Of a stretch of 64,000 nt of DNA, positions 37,540 through 50,189 are shown one piece after another. The translations under genes were made by a program, and so were the position numbers. The notes beneath the pieces are model-generated. The model made no database searches and was not told the origin of the DNA. It saw only the letters and a program-made list of their open reading frames with translations. The number at the start of each line of letters is the position of its first letter. Within the stretch, counting starts at the first letter, position 1. Origin of the DNA: Paramecium sonneborni (lineage: Eukaryota > Ciliophora > Oligohymenophorea > Peniculida > Parameciidae); contig CAJJDN010000051.1 of assembly GCA_905182985.1 (NCBI GenBank), positions 424,634 to 488,633 on the forward strand, in the 5' to 3' direction.

Positions 37540-38357
37540 AATTATTAATGATAGTTTAAATGTTATTGATTTTAGAAATTTTAAAATGAATAAAACGAGA
37601 TATCTCAAAATATCATATTATTATCTGGGCACAATTAAATTATCAAATAATTATATCTCTATATTTTACAAAATCATTTTGAATATTTTTAGAAAATTCT
37701 TATAAATCACAAAAGTATACACTTAAAGATTTAACTAGTCTTATCCACTTATTAATAAAGCGATAGTCATTTGATATCTCAATTATCTTCAAAGAAAATT
37801 TACTAATTGAAAAAATCTCCATAAGCTTTCAAAATTAAATAGCCTAATTACCATTTCAAAAATAATAATTCAAGTATTTACTAATAATTGTTATAATATT
37901 AATTTTTTTTAGAAGGTTACTGGTGTATGTTTAAGATTATATTAAGTACTTATTATTATAATCTATAATAAATATCTTATGATTTTGTTAAAATAAAATA
38001 AAATATTTTGTATTTCAAAAGTTTTTAGTTTTCTTATGCTTTTAAATAATGTTTTGTGATTTAGATACATAATAAAATAGTTATATCTGATTAAAATTTA
38101 AATATGTTTTAATTTTTTTATATATACTTTAAAAAACAAAAAACATATATGACTTCAATTTCTAAGATATTATATTAAATATTCCATTTTTTAAAGTAAT
38201 TTTAACTTTGCTGAAAAGAATGAACAAATTGGAACATTCTATGATTTGAATAAAATATTAGTGTATCAATATAGTGAGAAATAGTAAGATATAATTTTAT
38301 AAAAAAATTATTATTATCTACTAAAATATTTATATTATGAATATCTAAAATATAAAT
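37540..38357. other. intergenic region, no gene seen
   Basis: About 820 nt, very AT-rich, with homopolymer tracts. Short frames exist on both strands, but none has coding-like composition or joins neighbouring exons. Confidence 0.5.
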
Positions 38358-39874
38358 TCAAGTGCTAGCTTTAGAAGTAAAAATGTCTATGACTTTAGAA
38401 GCATTTTCTTTAATTTCTTTAGACCTATTATTTTATAGTGACTTAACTATTGTAATAATGTTAGAATCTACAATCAATTTTTTATATTGTTCGAATCTAG
38501 CATCGTTTTGAACTAAATCGAAAAATAAATCATACCTCTTCGTAAGATTTCATAAATTCCTTCAAGAGTTACTCTTATGATTTTTTTCTCTTTTTCATTT
38601 AAAAGATTAGCCATTTTCTAAATGAAACCATATTACATTACGAGATGATCCAGGTCTTTTAATTCTGCATAAACAACAGAGTTTGACATTAAATAAGCAA
38701 TTTATTCAATAATATCTGGTAGTCCTTATTCTAATAATTCAAATAAAGATTTAAGAAGTGAATCATTTTAGATAATTTATTTAACTTAATATGAGGTACC
38801 AGCAGCAATATTAGATAAAGACCAACAAACCTAAATAATATTTATTTTTTTTTGTACTTCTCTTCGGATTTTTTAACTTTTATTTTTAATTAATTTTTCA
38901 AAAGCTTATATAATTCCAAAATTAATGACTATATTAGTTTACTCTTCACTACCAGTTAAAATATTTCCTAAAGTTCTTAATGAATAAATAATCAGACTTT
39001 ATTTATCAGAATTAAGTAGTAAAATTAATTTTTCTATGATTCGTTATTAAATTAAAATGTCAATTAAATTCTCATCTTAACTTAAATAACTTAAGCCCAA
39101 ACAAGTATCAGTTAGTATCTCTTCATCTTCTGAAATTATTAAGATTTCAGATAAAATTAATAATAAATCTTTATTATACTAGTTTTTTCATAAAATATTT
39201 ACTATTTTATTTGGAGCTGGTTAACCTTAAGTTAAATTAGTAATAGCCCACACAAGAGTTTTAAAGATTTCAGATTTTTAGTTTTGATATTTTCTTGCCA
39301 AATTCATAAATGGTTGTAGAACTCCCTTTTTTAAAATCAAATCTCTAAATTTGTAATTATCTCCTGCAATATTTGATAATCCCCAAATTGCTAATTCTAC
39401 AATTTCATCATGCTCTGATTAAAGTGAATTAAAAAATATATCGATTCCATCTTTATCTAGAATTACCTATATTTATTATTAGGTTCCAAAACATAAATTA
39501 CAAATTATCCAAAGTGCTTCATATTTTAGTAGTGGAACATTAGTACTTTTAGCTATGTCAAAAATTTTAATATGAACTCTTGTTTAAAAAAATAATTCAA
39601 TTATTTATCCTGTAGGGACTGCTTATTTAGAACAACCCAAGAGATATCGACATCTGTTTAATCCATTATATGAAATTATGATGTCATCTGAGTTAACTTA
39701 ATAAACATATTCTTCAAACTTTTCTTACTCAGCCTCTAATTTTGATAATGTTTCAATAGAGGATTTTATGGCTTGTTTTATTTCATCAGGCAATGAGTCA
39801 GGTATTAATTTGAATAGTTTCTCATAATTTTACTTATCGATTGAGCTAATATTCCTTTCATATTTCCTGTTCAT
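38358..39874 (-). CDS. importin-alpha-like armadillo protein (second copy)
   Basis: Armadillo repeats with the importin-alpha ladder: LLKYEALWIICNLCFGT, VELAIWGLSNIAGDNYKFRD, LVWAITNLTQG, YSLRTLGNILTGSEEQT and VCWSLSNIAAGTS. Each provides the Trp/Asn pair that binds nuclear localisation signals. The start at 39872-39874 gives an N terminus (MNRKYERNISSIDK) with no Arg-rich importin-beta-binding stretch. One intron of 23 nt near 38519-38541 is needed close to the 3' end; the C terminus is SKVIDIFTSKAST. About 495 residues, close to family length. It is diverged from the plus-strand copy at 31584-33095, so the two are old duplicates. Confidence 0.8.
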
Positions 39875-40460
39875 TCACTTAAAATTTAATAAATTGGTTT
39901 AATTTTGTTATAAATCTGATAAAAAGTAAATTGAATAAGTTTTACAAAATTTAAAGAAATATTAATTTCTTAATTCAATTTTCTCTATTTTATATGAATA
40001 AAAAATCTCTATTTGATAGTCAAATTAATAGAATTTAGAATTAATTTTCATATGCATTTAATCTTTAAAAACATAAATTTTCAAATGAATTAGACATGAT
40101 TGATTTAAAAATAATTCATTTGATAAGGAAAACTTCTTTTTTGTTTATAAATAAATTTGTTTGATTTCTTTTTGTAAGTAAAACCATTATCCCAATCTTT
40201 CATATATTTACATCTGACGCTGTATGTGAAATTTCAATTAATAAATAATATATACTTTCTCATATGAAGGCTATTTTATTGTTTTAAACAAAAAAAGTTT
40301 CTAAAATACAGTAAATTTAATTATTCTTTAAAATATATTCTTTTGTTAAAGATGTATATAAATTACTTTCATTAGGAGGATCAAAGTTCTTTAGATAAGT
40401 TATAAAGAAGTAATTTTGATTTAAAGAATAATTAATTTATAATTAGAAATTAAAATAAAA
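39875..40460. other. intergenic region
   Basis: A 586-nt AT-rich spacer, presumably holding the promoter of the importin-like gene and the 3' region of the next minus-strand gene. No recognisable gene. Confidence 0.5.
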
Positions 40461-41486
40461 TCAAATCAATGAATAGAGTATTTATGTATAACATTTTGCA
40501 TTAGCAACTAGAAGCACTAATTCTGCTTCACAGTTTGCTTATCTATAATTTAGGATGTCAATTATATTTTGTGGTTAGTTTACATGAATATCATCATCTT
40601 TTCTATAGCCTAACTAGTGTTAAGTATATTAATAGATTTTAATACGATCTTGTATGGCAAATAAAGGAAGATCTTTAAGGATTTTCATTCTTTTATTGAG
40701 TTTATGTGCCAGTTTAGGAAAATAATCTCTAATTTAAGAAAATCCATTTATATTCCAAGTAAAATCTTCTGCTGATTCTTCATAGTGAGGTTCGATTGGC
40801 GATTATTCAAAAGATATATACTTTTCGCCTAATTGGATAGCAATTGTTTATTCACATTACATTAGACTAAAAAGTATATATATAAGAATGAGTTATTATC
40901 GATTGAAATAATGAGTAAGATCATCCGGTTTTTACATTTATTCCAATTTTTAAAGAGATTGCTGTAATTTCTTATATTTCTCAGAAGTATCATCATAATC
41001 CTACCATAGCCTGTTTAAAGTAAGACACTACCTTGTGGCACAATAACAAACAAAATTTAAAGTATTTAAATCTATATACATTTGATTGATGGATTTCTTG
41101 AATATAGAGACAGATGCTTTATAGTACTTTGCATAAGTAACAAGTTTGCATTAGTAGTCTAAGAAACTACGATTAAACAATCTATAGGAGTCAGATATGA
41201 GTTTTTATAGAGTTTTGTTTGAAACTGGTTATTTGAAATCAATTAATGTATTGTTGGAATGAAGAGGATAGAGAACTTCATATAATTTATGAGTTTTCTC
41301 TTTATGAATTTGGAAGATCTCAAATAAATCTAAATATGGAGCTTCTTCAGAAATTTTCTACATAGTCTATAATACGTAATCCTTAAGGTAAGGATAGGAA
41401 ATAATAAAATTTTCAAAATCATTTTTCAGATCTAAAGCAAATTGAAGTCGATCATCATAATCCTCAGGCCATATAAATGGTACCAT
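40461..41486 (-). CDS. hypothetical helical protein
   Basis: A long open frame of about 340 codons from the ATG at 41484-41486 (MVPFIWPEDYDDRLQFALDL) to TGA 40461-40463. It is rich in Lys, Leu, Tyr and Asp, with long amphipathic helices such as YDDTSEKYKKLQQSLQKLEQ (around residues 165-185) and LAHKLNKRMKILKDL. No signal peptide; a hydrophobic stretch near 40870-40900 lies next to a possible intron and may not be translated. The overall look (three long charged helices) is reminiscent of BAR or sorting-nexin C-terminal folds, but no sequence motif proves it. Function unknown. Confidence 0.55.
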
Positions 41487-41772
41487 ATCTTAAATAGTTT
41501 ATTGATTAATCATAAAAAAAAGATAATAATAAATTTGTAAAAATAAATTAGTTATATTGGATATTTTTAATAGGATAATAATAAATCAAGAATATATACA
41601 TGAATAGGAATTTTAGAATGTAAAAGACTTGGAGGATTTAAAAATATTATTATAATACTCTTAATATAAAATTAAATATGAATCCTAAAATTAATATTTA
41701 AAATATACTGGGAGTTTAATAATACAGGATTATGAATGTAATTTACGATTATAAATATCATTTAATGAGTAA

Positions 41773-43296
41773 TCATAGATTCCATATTAGAATGATGCCA
41801 TCCTCATTAATGGTCAAGAAGGATAAAGGATAACACTTGATATTAATACATGGAGATGAATGAAAATGGTTCTCAAGAGTGTAAATACATTTTCCACTTT
41901 AAATATCCCAAATTTTAATGGTATTATCCCAACTAGCAGTAGCAAGTAATTGTGTATTCATTAAGAGACCTAGTGTCCATATAGGTTATTCATGAGATGA
42001 GAATTGTTTGATCAATTTATAATCATGTTCTGTGTTCCATAATTTAATTATTTTGTCATAACCAGTAGATATAAGTAATTTCCCATCTAAAGAATATTCA
42101 ACACAATATCCACCATATTCAGCATCATGAGCCATCCATTATTTTAAGATTTTGCCTTTGAACCAAACAATTAATGTTTTGTCCTTTCCTGTTGATGCAA
42201 CATGTTTGTTATTTACAGCTAAACCATAAACACTATCCCAGTGTCCTATATATTCTTTATAATTTTTGATTCCATTCTTCTTTAATTTCCAGACTCTAAG
42301 CTTGTAATCATCGCTGGCTGTGTATAAATATTTTGAGATAAATTGTAGTCTATTGATTTAATTAAGATTTTAGGCTTTTAAGATTATTGGACTTTGTTCG
42401 AAATCATTACAATTCCAAACATAGATTTCGTATGGACAGGAACCAGCTACTGCTAATCTTATTCCATCTGAAGAGAATTTTATAGCAAAGATTTCTAGGA
42501 ATGTAGTTTTAAAGGTCTTCACAATAAGTTCAGAGATAGGATCAATTAAGAGAAGGGTATCAGGATGGCCTCCAACTGCAATTAAAGTACCATCTTGTTT
42601 AATATCAAGAGAATAGATATGAACAAGTCCTGGACATTTAATTTTTTTAGGATGACTGTTGAATATTTATAGGGCATCAGTGTAATTAGTATTGAAGGTA
42701 ATTTGATCTAATAGTACTTTTTATACAAGATCAAACCTTTTGATTTAAACTAATGAATCCTCTGAAAGACTGATATAATCTTTGAATGTAAAGACAGTTA
42801 TATCTGAAGTTAAAAAATAAGATTTTAACAACAGCTATTTGATTCCTTTGGTTAAAAATTACATCGATGATGTAGAAACAATATTTTGATGATGTAAAAG
42901 CTATTCAGCAAATTAATTTAAATCATCTGGAGGTTTAAGATGATATTGATGCAATTTTTCCAACTCTTAGTCGATAAGAAGTTTGAATTGATTTTGCAAT
43001 TTTTTTACGTGAGTTTTGATTGTCTTTACACTGTGTTAAAGAATCTCATTGAGTTTAGTTATATGAGTCTTAAATTAAGCTAAATGTTCCTGATGTTGTT
43101 GATAAGCCAATCGTTCAGCTTCAATCAAATCAATTACACGATGTCCTTAATGCAATTTACTATAGCAATCTGTACACATAGCTCTGAACTACAGAATGCA
43201 TTGGCTATCAACACATAAATACTTTATGCGCATATCAAATTCTTTATGCTCTTGCAAGTAGCACATATTGCTCCTACCTAATTGTTTTAATTGCAT
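41773..43296 (-). CDS. WD40-repeat protein with N-terminal B-box-like zinc finger
   Basis: Residues 10-55 hold a B-box-like cluster (CYLQEHKEF, LCVDSQC, MCTDC, H..GHRVIDL), followed by a coiled coil to about residue 130, as in TRIM-type proteins. Six or seven WD40 repeats then fill the C-terminal 300 residues: GTLIAVGGHPD, YLYTASDDYKLRVW, HVASTGKDKTLIVW, KLLISTGYDKIIKLW, QLLATASWDNTIKIWDI and the final NEDGIILIWNL at TGA 41773-41775. Beta propellers are docking platforms; B-box plus WD40 proteins are frequent in ciliates. No RING precedes the B-box, so ligase activity is not indicated. The gene diverges from the next gene with 8 nt between start codons. Confidence 0.85.
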
Positions 43297-43304
43297 TAAT
43301 TAAA

Positions 43305-43826
43305 ATGAATCTCACTAGAGAATTCTTTACACAAATCGCACGTATTGAATCTAAAAATTCCATTTCAACTATTGATACCCTTATTGCAATGTATTCCAAA
43401 TGTGTTGAATATTATGATTCACATCAAGACCCAATCAAATACTACTTTTTAGAAAAGATTCAATATACTTTATCCTAAGATCATACAATCGAGCACATTA
43501 CCAGAAACTCTAATCGAGCATAAACATCTAGAGTTTCTATATCTAAATTGGATCCAGATTTGCTCAGTACTTCAATTAGATCAAAACAAACAATCCACAA
43601 AATTAATTACCAATCTCAACTAAATCAAGAAACTCATAATCAACAACTTAGTACTTTAATTGAATCACATCATACAAATACTATTCAAAAAGATGCACTT
43701 ATTAGAGAGAATATTCATTAATAAAATTTGTAATTCAGAGAACGTTTGAAGTAGAGACAATCGTAAAGTATAACTCGGTCGATGAGTTAGTGTCCCTCTT
43801 ATGATACAATAACTTATTAAACATGA
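43305..43826 (+). CDS. hypothetical Ser/Gln-rich protein
   Basis: An intronless frame of 173 codons from the ATG at 43305 to TGA 43824-43826. The N-terminal ~60 residues look helical (FFTQIARIESKNS, YYFLEKIQYTLSQ). The remainder is rich in Ser, Gln, Asn, His and Arg, with many TAA/TAG glutamines, and ends QCPSYDTITYQT. No domain recognised. It lies head to head with the WD40 gene, whose start codon is only 8 nt away, and converges on the secreted-protein gene with 24 nt between stop codons. Either the WD40 gene or this one may use a later start. Confidence 0.6.
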
Positions 43827-43850
43827 TTATTATTGATGATAAATTTTTCA

Positions 43851-44934
43851 TCATTTAATTTCATTTTATCTTTTCTCTACTAATCTTTCAACTTCAGATA
43901 AGAGGACTAATTCTTATCTTCTAGCAGCTGAAGCATTTTCATATTCACTATTGAATGTAGTACAAAGAGCAGTGGCATCATCTAATAATTTTTAATTTCT
44001 TTATTTCTTATTGCTTGCAGCTTATGAAATAGCAGTTTAAGTAGCAACACATCCATTTAAATCTGTGATTTAATCTTCAAGTCTAGTCTTGGATTTTTCT
44101 AATCTAGCAATATTTTTATCAATTCGTTCCTTTTAATTGTTATATAAAACAATAGCTTAATTGTTTTCAGCTGTGAATTGATTGTATGCATCTTCAATAT
44201 TATTTCTAAATATTTAATATGATATAGTACCTTAATGTTTATAATAATTAGATCAATCTATCAACATCTGCTGAACTAACTTATTCAGCTAATGACATTC
44301 TAGCCAATGATGCTAAAACTGCAGCATATGATCCTGTTCTCTTCAAACTAACAGAGTGTTACATCATTTAACCTGTTGCATCAGCTAATTCAATTAAGCT
44401 AGCATCTCCTACACTGAATTTCTTGGCCAAATAGACTGATTCATCAATCACTCTCAATGCATCTTAGAAGATAACAGCCATTTAGTTAAAGTTATATTAT
44501 TCTGTCTTTCTGACTTCTTAGATCAATGATAAATGTTATTAATTCATTGTAAGTTAATCTTCAGTCATACCGAATTCAGCCTTAGCCTTTTATCTTTAGA
44601 ATGAACATAAGTTTAATTGATTTGTTGAAGCACTTAATATTTTACTTGCATCTTGAATTTATCCTCTTCTGAATGCTGTTTCTGAATCACATTCATTTTT
44701 TTATCTAGCATATAAGTCATCATGTGCTATTTATTCTGATGTGACTGATGTTCTGAAACCTTACAACATTGTATTGATTGTATCAAAAGGACCACCTGAA
44801 GCCAATTAAGATTCAATCTACATCATTATTTCCATAATATTTCTGTTTGGAATATGATGTTTACTAAACATATCAATCTAGAAACCTTAAACAGATACTA
44901 AGATAACCAAAAGCACACTTAATGTTGATTTCAT
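43851..44934 (-). CDS. trichocyst-matrix-type secreted protein
   Basis: The ATG at 44932-44934 gives a classical signal peptide (MKSTLSVLLVILVSVQG). The rest is almost wholly helical with few cysteines, rich in Gln, Ala, Ser and Leu, for example DLYARQKNECDSETAFRRGQ and DALRVIDESVYLAKKF, ending ERLVEKRQNEIK at TGA 43851-43853. This pattern matches trichocyst matrix proteins: secreted, helical, proteolytically matured polypeptides that crystallise inside Paramecium extrusomes. Length about 345 residues, as usual for the precursors. A tiny intron lies near 44205-44235. The propeptide site cannot be placed from sequence alone. Assignment rests on composition and layout plus family knowledge. Confidence 0.7.
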
Positions 44935-45372
44935 TATTTTATTATTTATTTTCTCAAAAACGAATTCTTTTTTATATCTAATTATTTGTTTCACATTTAA
45001 AGTTTTAAATTTTCATTTTCATTTATGATTTTTATTTATACTACAATCATTAATAATCTACTTATTTGAACTTTTCAAGTCATCAATCCTTTATCCAGAC
45101 CTTAAATTTAAATTTAATACTATAATATTAAACCCTATTTTGTAAAGAACATAACACTTTGAATTAGTAATAACGATTTTTTTAAGTATGAGGAAAAAAT
45201 TGCATTTTCCCATTAGATTAACATCTAAATTATTTTTAATCAAGCATAAATTCAACATTTAAAGATATTTAGATCCTAATTTAAAATATGACTTTTGAAT
45301 TCCTAATATAAATGGAAGTTCTTTAAGTCAATAATACATTTATTTATTCAATAATTTCAATATTTTTAAGGA
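44935..45372. other. intergenic region
   Basis: A divergent spacer between the secreted-protein gene and the membrane-protein gene. AT-rich; no gene or RNA recognised. Confidence 0.5.
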
Positions 45373-47359
45373 ATGCTTAAATTTCAAAAACCTTAAACTT
45401 GCCAAAAGCATTTTATCAGCTAGATAATTGAACGCTTTGATTTTTTTGGAATGCTTCCATAATTTAGAATTTTGAAGAGACAAAAGTTCTCAACTCCTTT
45501 AGGACAAATTCTTACTTTGATCATATGCTCAGCCTATATTTATTACATTATACATGAAATATTAGATTTGACTAATAGATATAATCCTAGAGTAGTATTT
45601 TCGGAATTCTAACCCTCTAATACTTCTGTAAGAATCATAAATATAATCAGCCCATGTATTTAAGTAAAAATAACTTTACATTTGCGGTAACAATAGCAAA
45701 TCTGCAATTAAGTTCATTGTAAACTTTAAACAAATATTTTACTTTGAGTGCTCAAAATTGTTTAAGAAAGCGAACATTAAATGAAGAAGGAATAGTTTAG
45801 ATAGATTATAAGTAAGGTACTTTTAATGTTATTTAGCTGTTCAAATATTCCTCTTGAACCATGTCAAATGGATCAGCATTTTTAAGAGTAATATTAACAA
45901 GAATATTTCAAAAAATTTAAGCTTCAATTTATGTATTGTCCTTCAATAAAATATTGGAATGAAAATAATTTGGTATTTTATGCTTTATAATCTGTAGCAA
46001 CTGTAAGGGTATAGTTAAGATGATAGATTTCAATTTTTGACAGTAACTTTTAGTATATGCAAAAATTCTACTGATTATTAAGGTTGTGCATCTCTAGATG
46101 AAATAAATAGTAATATGTAATCAGGATTTTTTGTATAAAAATATATTTAACATTTTTAGGCCTTACATTTAAGTGATGCATTAATTTAAATGAATTCTCC
46201 ATCAAAACCTTATGAAGATGTGATTTCAATTTAATATACTTAGTTTTCTTTATCAAATTCAAAATCTTTACATTCAACATTTAAAGTAACTGAAACCACG
46301 ACAGATTATGGTATTATTAGGACAAATAATATTTTGGATACTGCTTTATAACAATCTACTATAAAAGAAGAAAGCACACCATATAATCAATAATTTTTAG
46401 TCTAAAATTCGATATTTTTAGAATAAAGAAGAAGTTAATACTAAAGAAGTTATCTTAAACTTTATACTTTATTAGGATAAATGGGAGGATTATGGTAAAT
46501 AACTATTATTTTTATAAATTGTTTATTCTATCCAATTTTATTTTCTTCCATGAATTTAGCTATGGCAAATAAGATTTTTAGATTTGAAAGCAAAGAATCA
46601 CTTGATTTCGATATATTGTCAGTAGCTAAATCAGTTCCAATTAATAATCAATTAAATAAAAGTGATATAAAAGAATATTAAGAAGATGTTCTAAAATCAG
46701 ATAATATATAAGTTAGAAAATCGTTTGCTGAATTCTCTAAAACATAACATGAAATAAAAAAGTTTCTAAGAAAAAAAAAGTGTTCATTAGATTTTACTTT
46801 ACTTGATAATATAAAATTTTAATTTGGTTGTAAGAAAGATAAATAAAGACAATTAAAATATGCAATGAATAAAATAATTAATAAATTAGATATATGTTAA
46901 TTGATTACAAAATTCAATGAATTAGATAAGTTAAAACATATTTTATTGAATAAAGATTAATTAGCTCTATTTAATTATATTCCTAAACCTATGATACCTT
47001 ATGATATGTTTGATGATAATTTTGAAAAAAAGATTAAAGAGTTAGAATAAAAATAAGAGTATAAATTTATATTAGAAAATGAAAAGCCAGATGTCCTTAG
47101 ATTAGATGATGCTTATGAAGCTTATTCAAGAGTAATAAAAAAATAGGAACTCTCTGCAATAGATGAGTCTATTATATAATTTATGGATGATGATATAAAG
47201 AGATTATTTTCTAGAATATACTCTAATTAATTGGAAATGATTTGCTAAAATCTATAATCATCATAAGTTTTTATGAAAAACAATACTGAGAGAGTAGAAA
47301 TACAAGATGAACCTCATATTTAATTAGTATTTGGTAGTATTACAAGTAGATAGTATTGA
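45373..47359 (+). CDS. two-span membrane protein with large cytoplasmic tail
   Basis: The start at 45373 leads to IERFDFFGMLPQFRIL, then a first membrane segment (LGQILTLIICSAYIYYII, about residues 45-65). The extracellular region contains NCSNIPLEPCQMDQ, FMYCPSIKYW and a Cys pair. The second segment (GLWQITIIFINCLFYPILF) is near residue 370, followed by about 260 charged cytoplasmic residues ending SITSRQY. Introns: 23 nt near 45632, 25 nt near 45810 and about 24 nt near 46003. The FDFFG motif, a juxtamembrane Thr/Gly stretch and the second span define a ciliate-expanded membrane family I know only by pattern; its function is unknown. It converges with the EF-hand gene. Confidence 0.65.
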
Positions 47360-47407
47360 GAATGAATATTATTATATTGCCAATTTGTTTTTATATACCA
47401 ATCACAA

Positions 47408-47891
47408 TCAATATTAAGTTCTTCTGTATTGTGAGGTGACTGTTTATGAAGTCTATTGAATACCACTTTAACGAGGAGCTTCAGTAGCTCTTAATTTCGT
47501 TGGAGTTTAATTTGTTAGATATCTTATACATAAATCTTCAAGATCTTAATAAGTGATCTTGCCATCTTGATTTCTATCTAGAACTCTATTAAAATATATC
47601 AATTATTTTCAACTTGTAAAATGAGTCAATATCTCCTCTAGCTGGTGAGAAAATTCGATTAAAAGATTTATAAACATCTACAATCATAGGTACAACTTCA
47701 ACATTATCAATTTATCCATTTCTATCTCTATCATATGTATCAAACAATCTTCTAGCAACTGCCTATTTTCAAAATTAATAAAGTACTTTGGCTCCTTCTA
47801 CATCAGTCAATCCTAAATTTAATGGTTTTTAATCTTATCCACTAATTACTTAGGTCTTAACAACTGACTCGTATGTATTTGAATATTACAT
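47408..47891 (-). CDS. EF-hand calcium-binding protein
   Basis: About 143 residues after two introns (24 nt near 47769-47792, 28 nt near 47594-47621). The first loop is DTYDRDRNGQID, with Asp/Asp/Asn/Gly/Ile/Asp at canonical positions; its last ligand (position 12) is Asp instead of Glu. The second, DRNQDGKITYQDLE, is canonical and its codons directly follow the second intron. The N terminus (YSNTYESVVK) and the Ser/Thr/Gln/Arg-rich C terminus flank the pair. Small two-EF proteins of this kind are common calcium sensors in Paramecium, where calcium drives ciliary reversal and trichocyst release. No myristoylation site; cytosolic or axonemal location is inferred. Confidence 0.8.
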
Positions 47892-48050
47892 TTTTAATAT
47901 TTAATATTAATTATAAAGAGAATACAATCATTTATTATTTTTATTTAGAAATAAAATACTTTTTATAGATGATTTACAATCATTCTAATCTTATTTTACT
48001 TCATTTATATTATTATCTCTAAAATATCATTAAATTTAATATTTAAATAA

Positions 48051-49593
48051 TCATTCTAATTATTAATATTTATCATTATTCTCAAAATTAAAATGAGAAG
48101 ACGGAGATTTTGAAAATTCAAAAGAAAAATCTTGCTTATATAATAATATTTACATTAAGGTTTACATTCAGTCTAATCAATTAAGGTTTACTAACATTGT
48201 ACAAATTATACACTATTTGGCAATTACTTTAATCCATAGATAAACATTAATGTTGTTTTTTTTTGATTAATAAATATATATACTTGCTGATTCTTTTCAA
48301 TCTACTTAAAAATTTCAAATAGAAATATAATTAAAGTAGATTTTATTGTAGCAAATTGAATGTTATCTGCACAATCAATCTTAATTTTATTATTTGGAGT
48401 TTCAAATATTTTAGAACATTTAATTAATAGCTTTTTCATTTTTACTAATTATAATCTATGACTTGATAATTATTTATAATAAAGTTCAAATAAAGATACT
48501 CTTAAATCTCTTAGCAAAGGACTAAAAGTATCTTGTAAGTAAAGACCTAAGACTTTATTGATTTACATTAACTAAGCATTGAGAATATTTCTACAATGCT
48601 ATAAAGATTAATTTAATTTTATATTAGTTTAATTTATTAAAGGATCTTCAGAGTCTATAACTATTGCGTAAATTAGCTATTCAAATCTACAACAAAATAT
48701 AGAAACTTGCAATTTCTTCATTTAATATTCAACAACCATCTAATAATTAAATAAACAAGAAGATTGATTTTTATGTTCATTAGAACGAGTTTTTCTTACT
48801 ATAAATTACTCAAGTGTCTACTATTTTATTTTTGATTTAAATAAAAATGTACTAAGAGGATTATCTGAATTAAAAAAATCCTTTTAAGCACTCATTAAAG
48901 TTTAATACATATTAATTTATTTATTAAACGTGAAAATGAAAAATGGTTTTTTCAATAATAATGGCATCAAGATTTCTATTTTTAATATTATATACTAATA
49001 ATACCCCAATTATTATCTTTGAATTATAAATAAAAAGATTGCCGATATTATTTCTCGATTTAATATTATACCATCATAAAACTCAATGACATAATTATTG
49101 AGTAAAAATATTATTATACAGTAAGATTGTCTGAGTTTTAAACTACTTAAATAATTCTTACAACAGTCAGAGCAATATTACTAAAGATACCTACTTTTAA
49201 ATTAGAAGCAAACATCAATATTGTATGAACTAGCATCTAATTAGACCCAAGTAAATAGCCATCGTAATAATCATATTAAGGGTAGATTGAAATTTCAAAG
49301 ACCAATGAAGCAAAATTAGTCATCATTAATGCTAAATTACTATAATTTATTCTAAGAGATGCTTTTTTTTTCAATACCAAGTATTAGAGTAGTAAATAAG
49401 TCATGACTGTTAATTTGATCAATCCATTTGTGTAATCCATGTTTATCATATTGGCAATTGAATTTGCAAGTAATAAAATAGTACCACCAAAACTCAAGTA
49501 AGTTAATATTGGAAATTATATTACCTTAACTTTATGAATTAAATATTATTTCTCCAAAACTGGATCTATAAACCTTGTGTTATATTTGTTCAT
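48051..49593 (-). CDS. multipass membrane protein (paralogue of 36310-37539)
   Basis: The ATG at 49591-49593 starts MNKYNTRFIDPVLEKQYLIH. About four hydrophobic segments follow (ILTYLSFGGTILLLANSI, LTVMTYLLLQYLVL, NLALMMTNFASLVFEI), then the signature YYDGYLLGSNQMLVHTILMF. The cytoplasmic region includes NPLSTFLFKSKI, SCLFNYQMVVEY, IYAIVIDSEDPL and IKIDCADNIQFATI. The C terminus (SKSPSSHFNFENNDK) is reached by a 23-nt intron near 48131-48153 and ends at TGA 48051-48053. About 480 residues. The two paralogues share order and motif spacing. The soluble half has a faint likeness to kinase-associated ATPase folds, which I would not rely on. Confidence 0.6.
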
Positions 49594-50189
49594 CTAAATA
49601 ATTATAATAAACTAAATTATCTTTTAATATAAGATAAATTATAATTAAATGGTTAATTTATGTCTTTTCAGAGTCAATAATCAATAAATTCTTTATTCTT
49701 TATTTTCTTTAAATAAAATTAACTTATTAATAATTAATAGAGACTTTTTATTAAATGATAACTAAAAATGCCAATAGAACAATAAAAAGAAAATATACAA
49801 TTTCTTGCTGGATTATTAAAAATTACTCCAAAATATATTATTAATTTTATATATGTTTAATTAGTATTTTCTCTTTATATAAATATTTTTATCTATCAAC
49901 TAATTTATTGTATTTTACATTTGTTTATTACAAAACTCAATTTTTCATTTAAAAAATTTAAAACCCCTAAAATCCATAGAATTATTAAAATAAAAAGAAA
50001 TAAATTTAAGAAATTTCGAAAATTTATATTGAATGAATATGAAATGAACATTTATCTAATTTATTTAAACCAAATTTAAAATATCTTATTCTTTGTTTCA
50101 GAAAAAACAAATAAATACTTTTTGATGATTATTTAAATTTAAAAAAAATAAAAAACTTCAGATAAATCTATTAATATTAAAATTATAAG
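49594..50189. other. intergenic region
   Basis: Divergent spacer between the multipass gene and the prenyl synthase. From 49828 on it belongs to the repeated 1145-bp segment. Poly-A/T tracts only; no gene. Confidence 0.6.
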
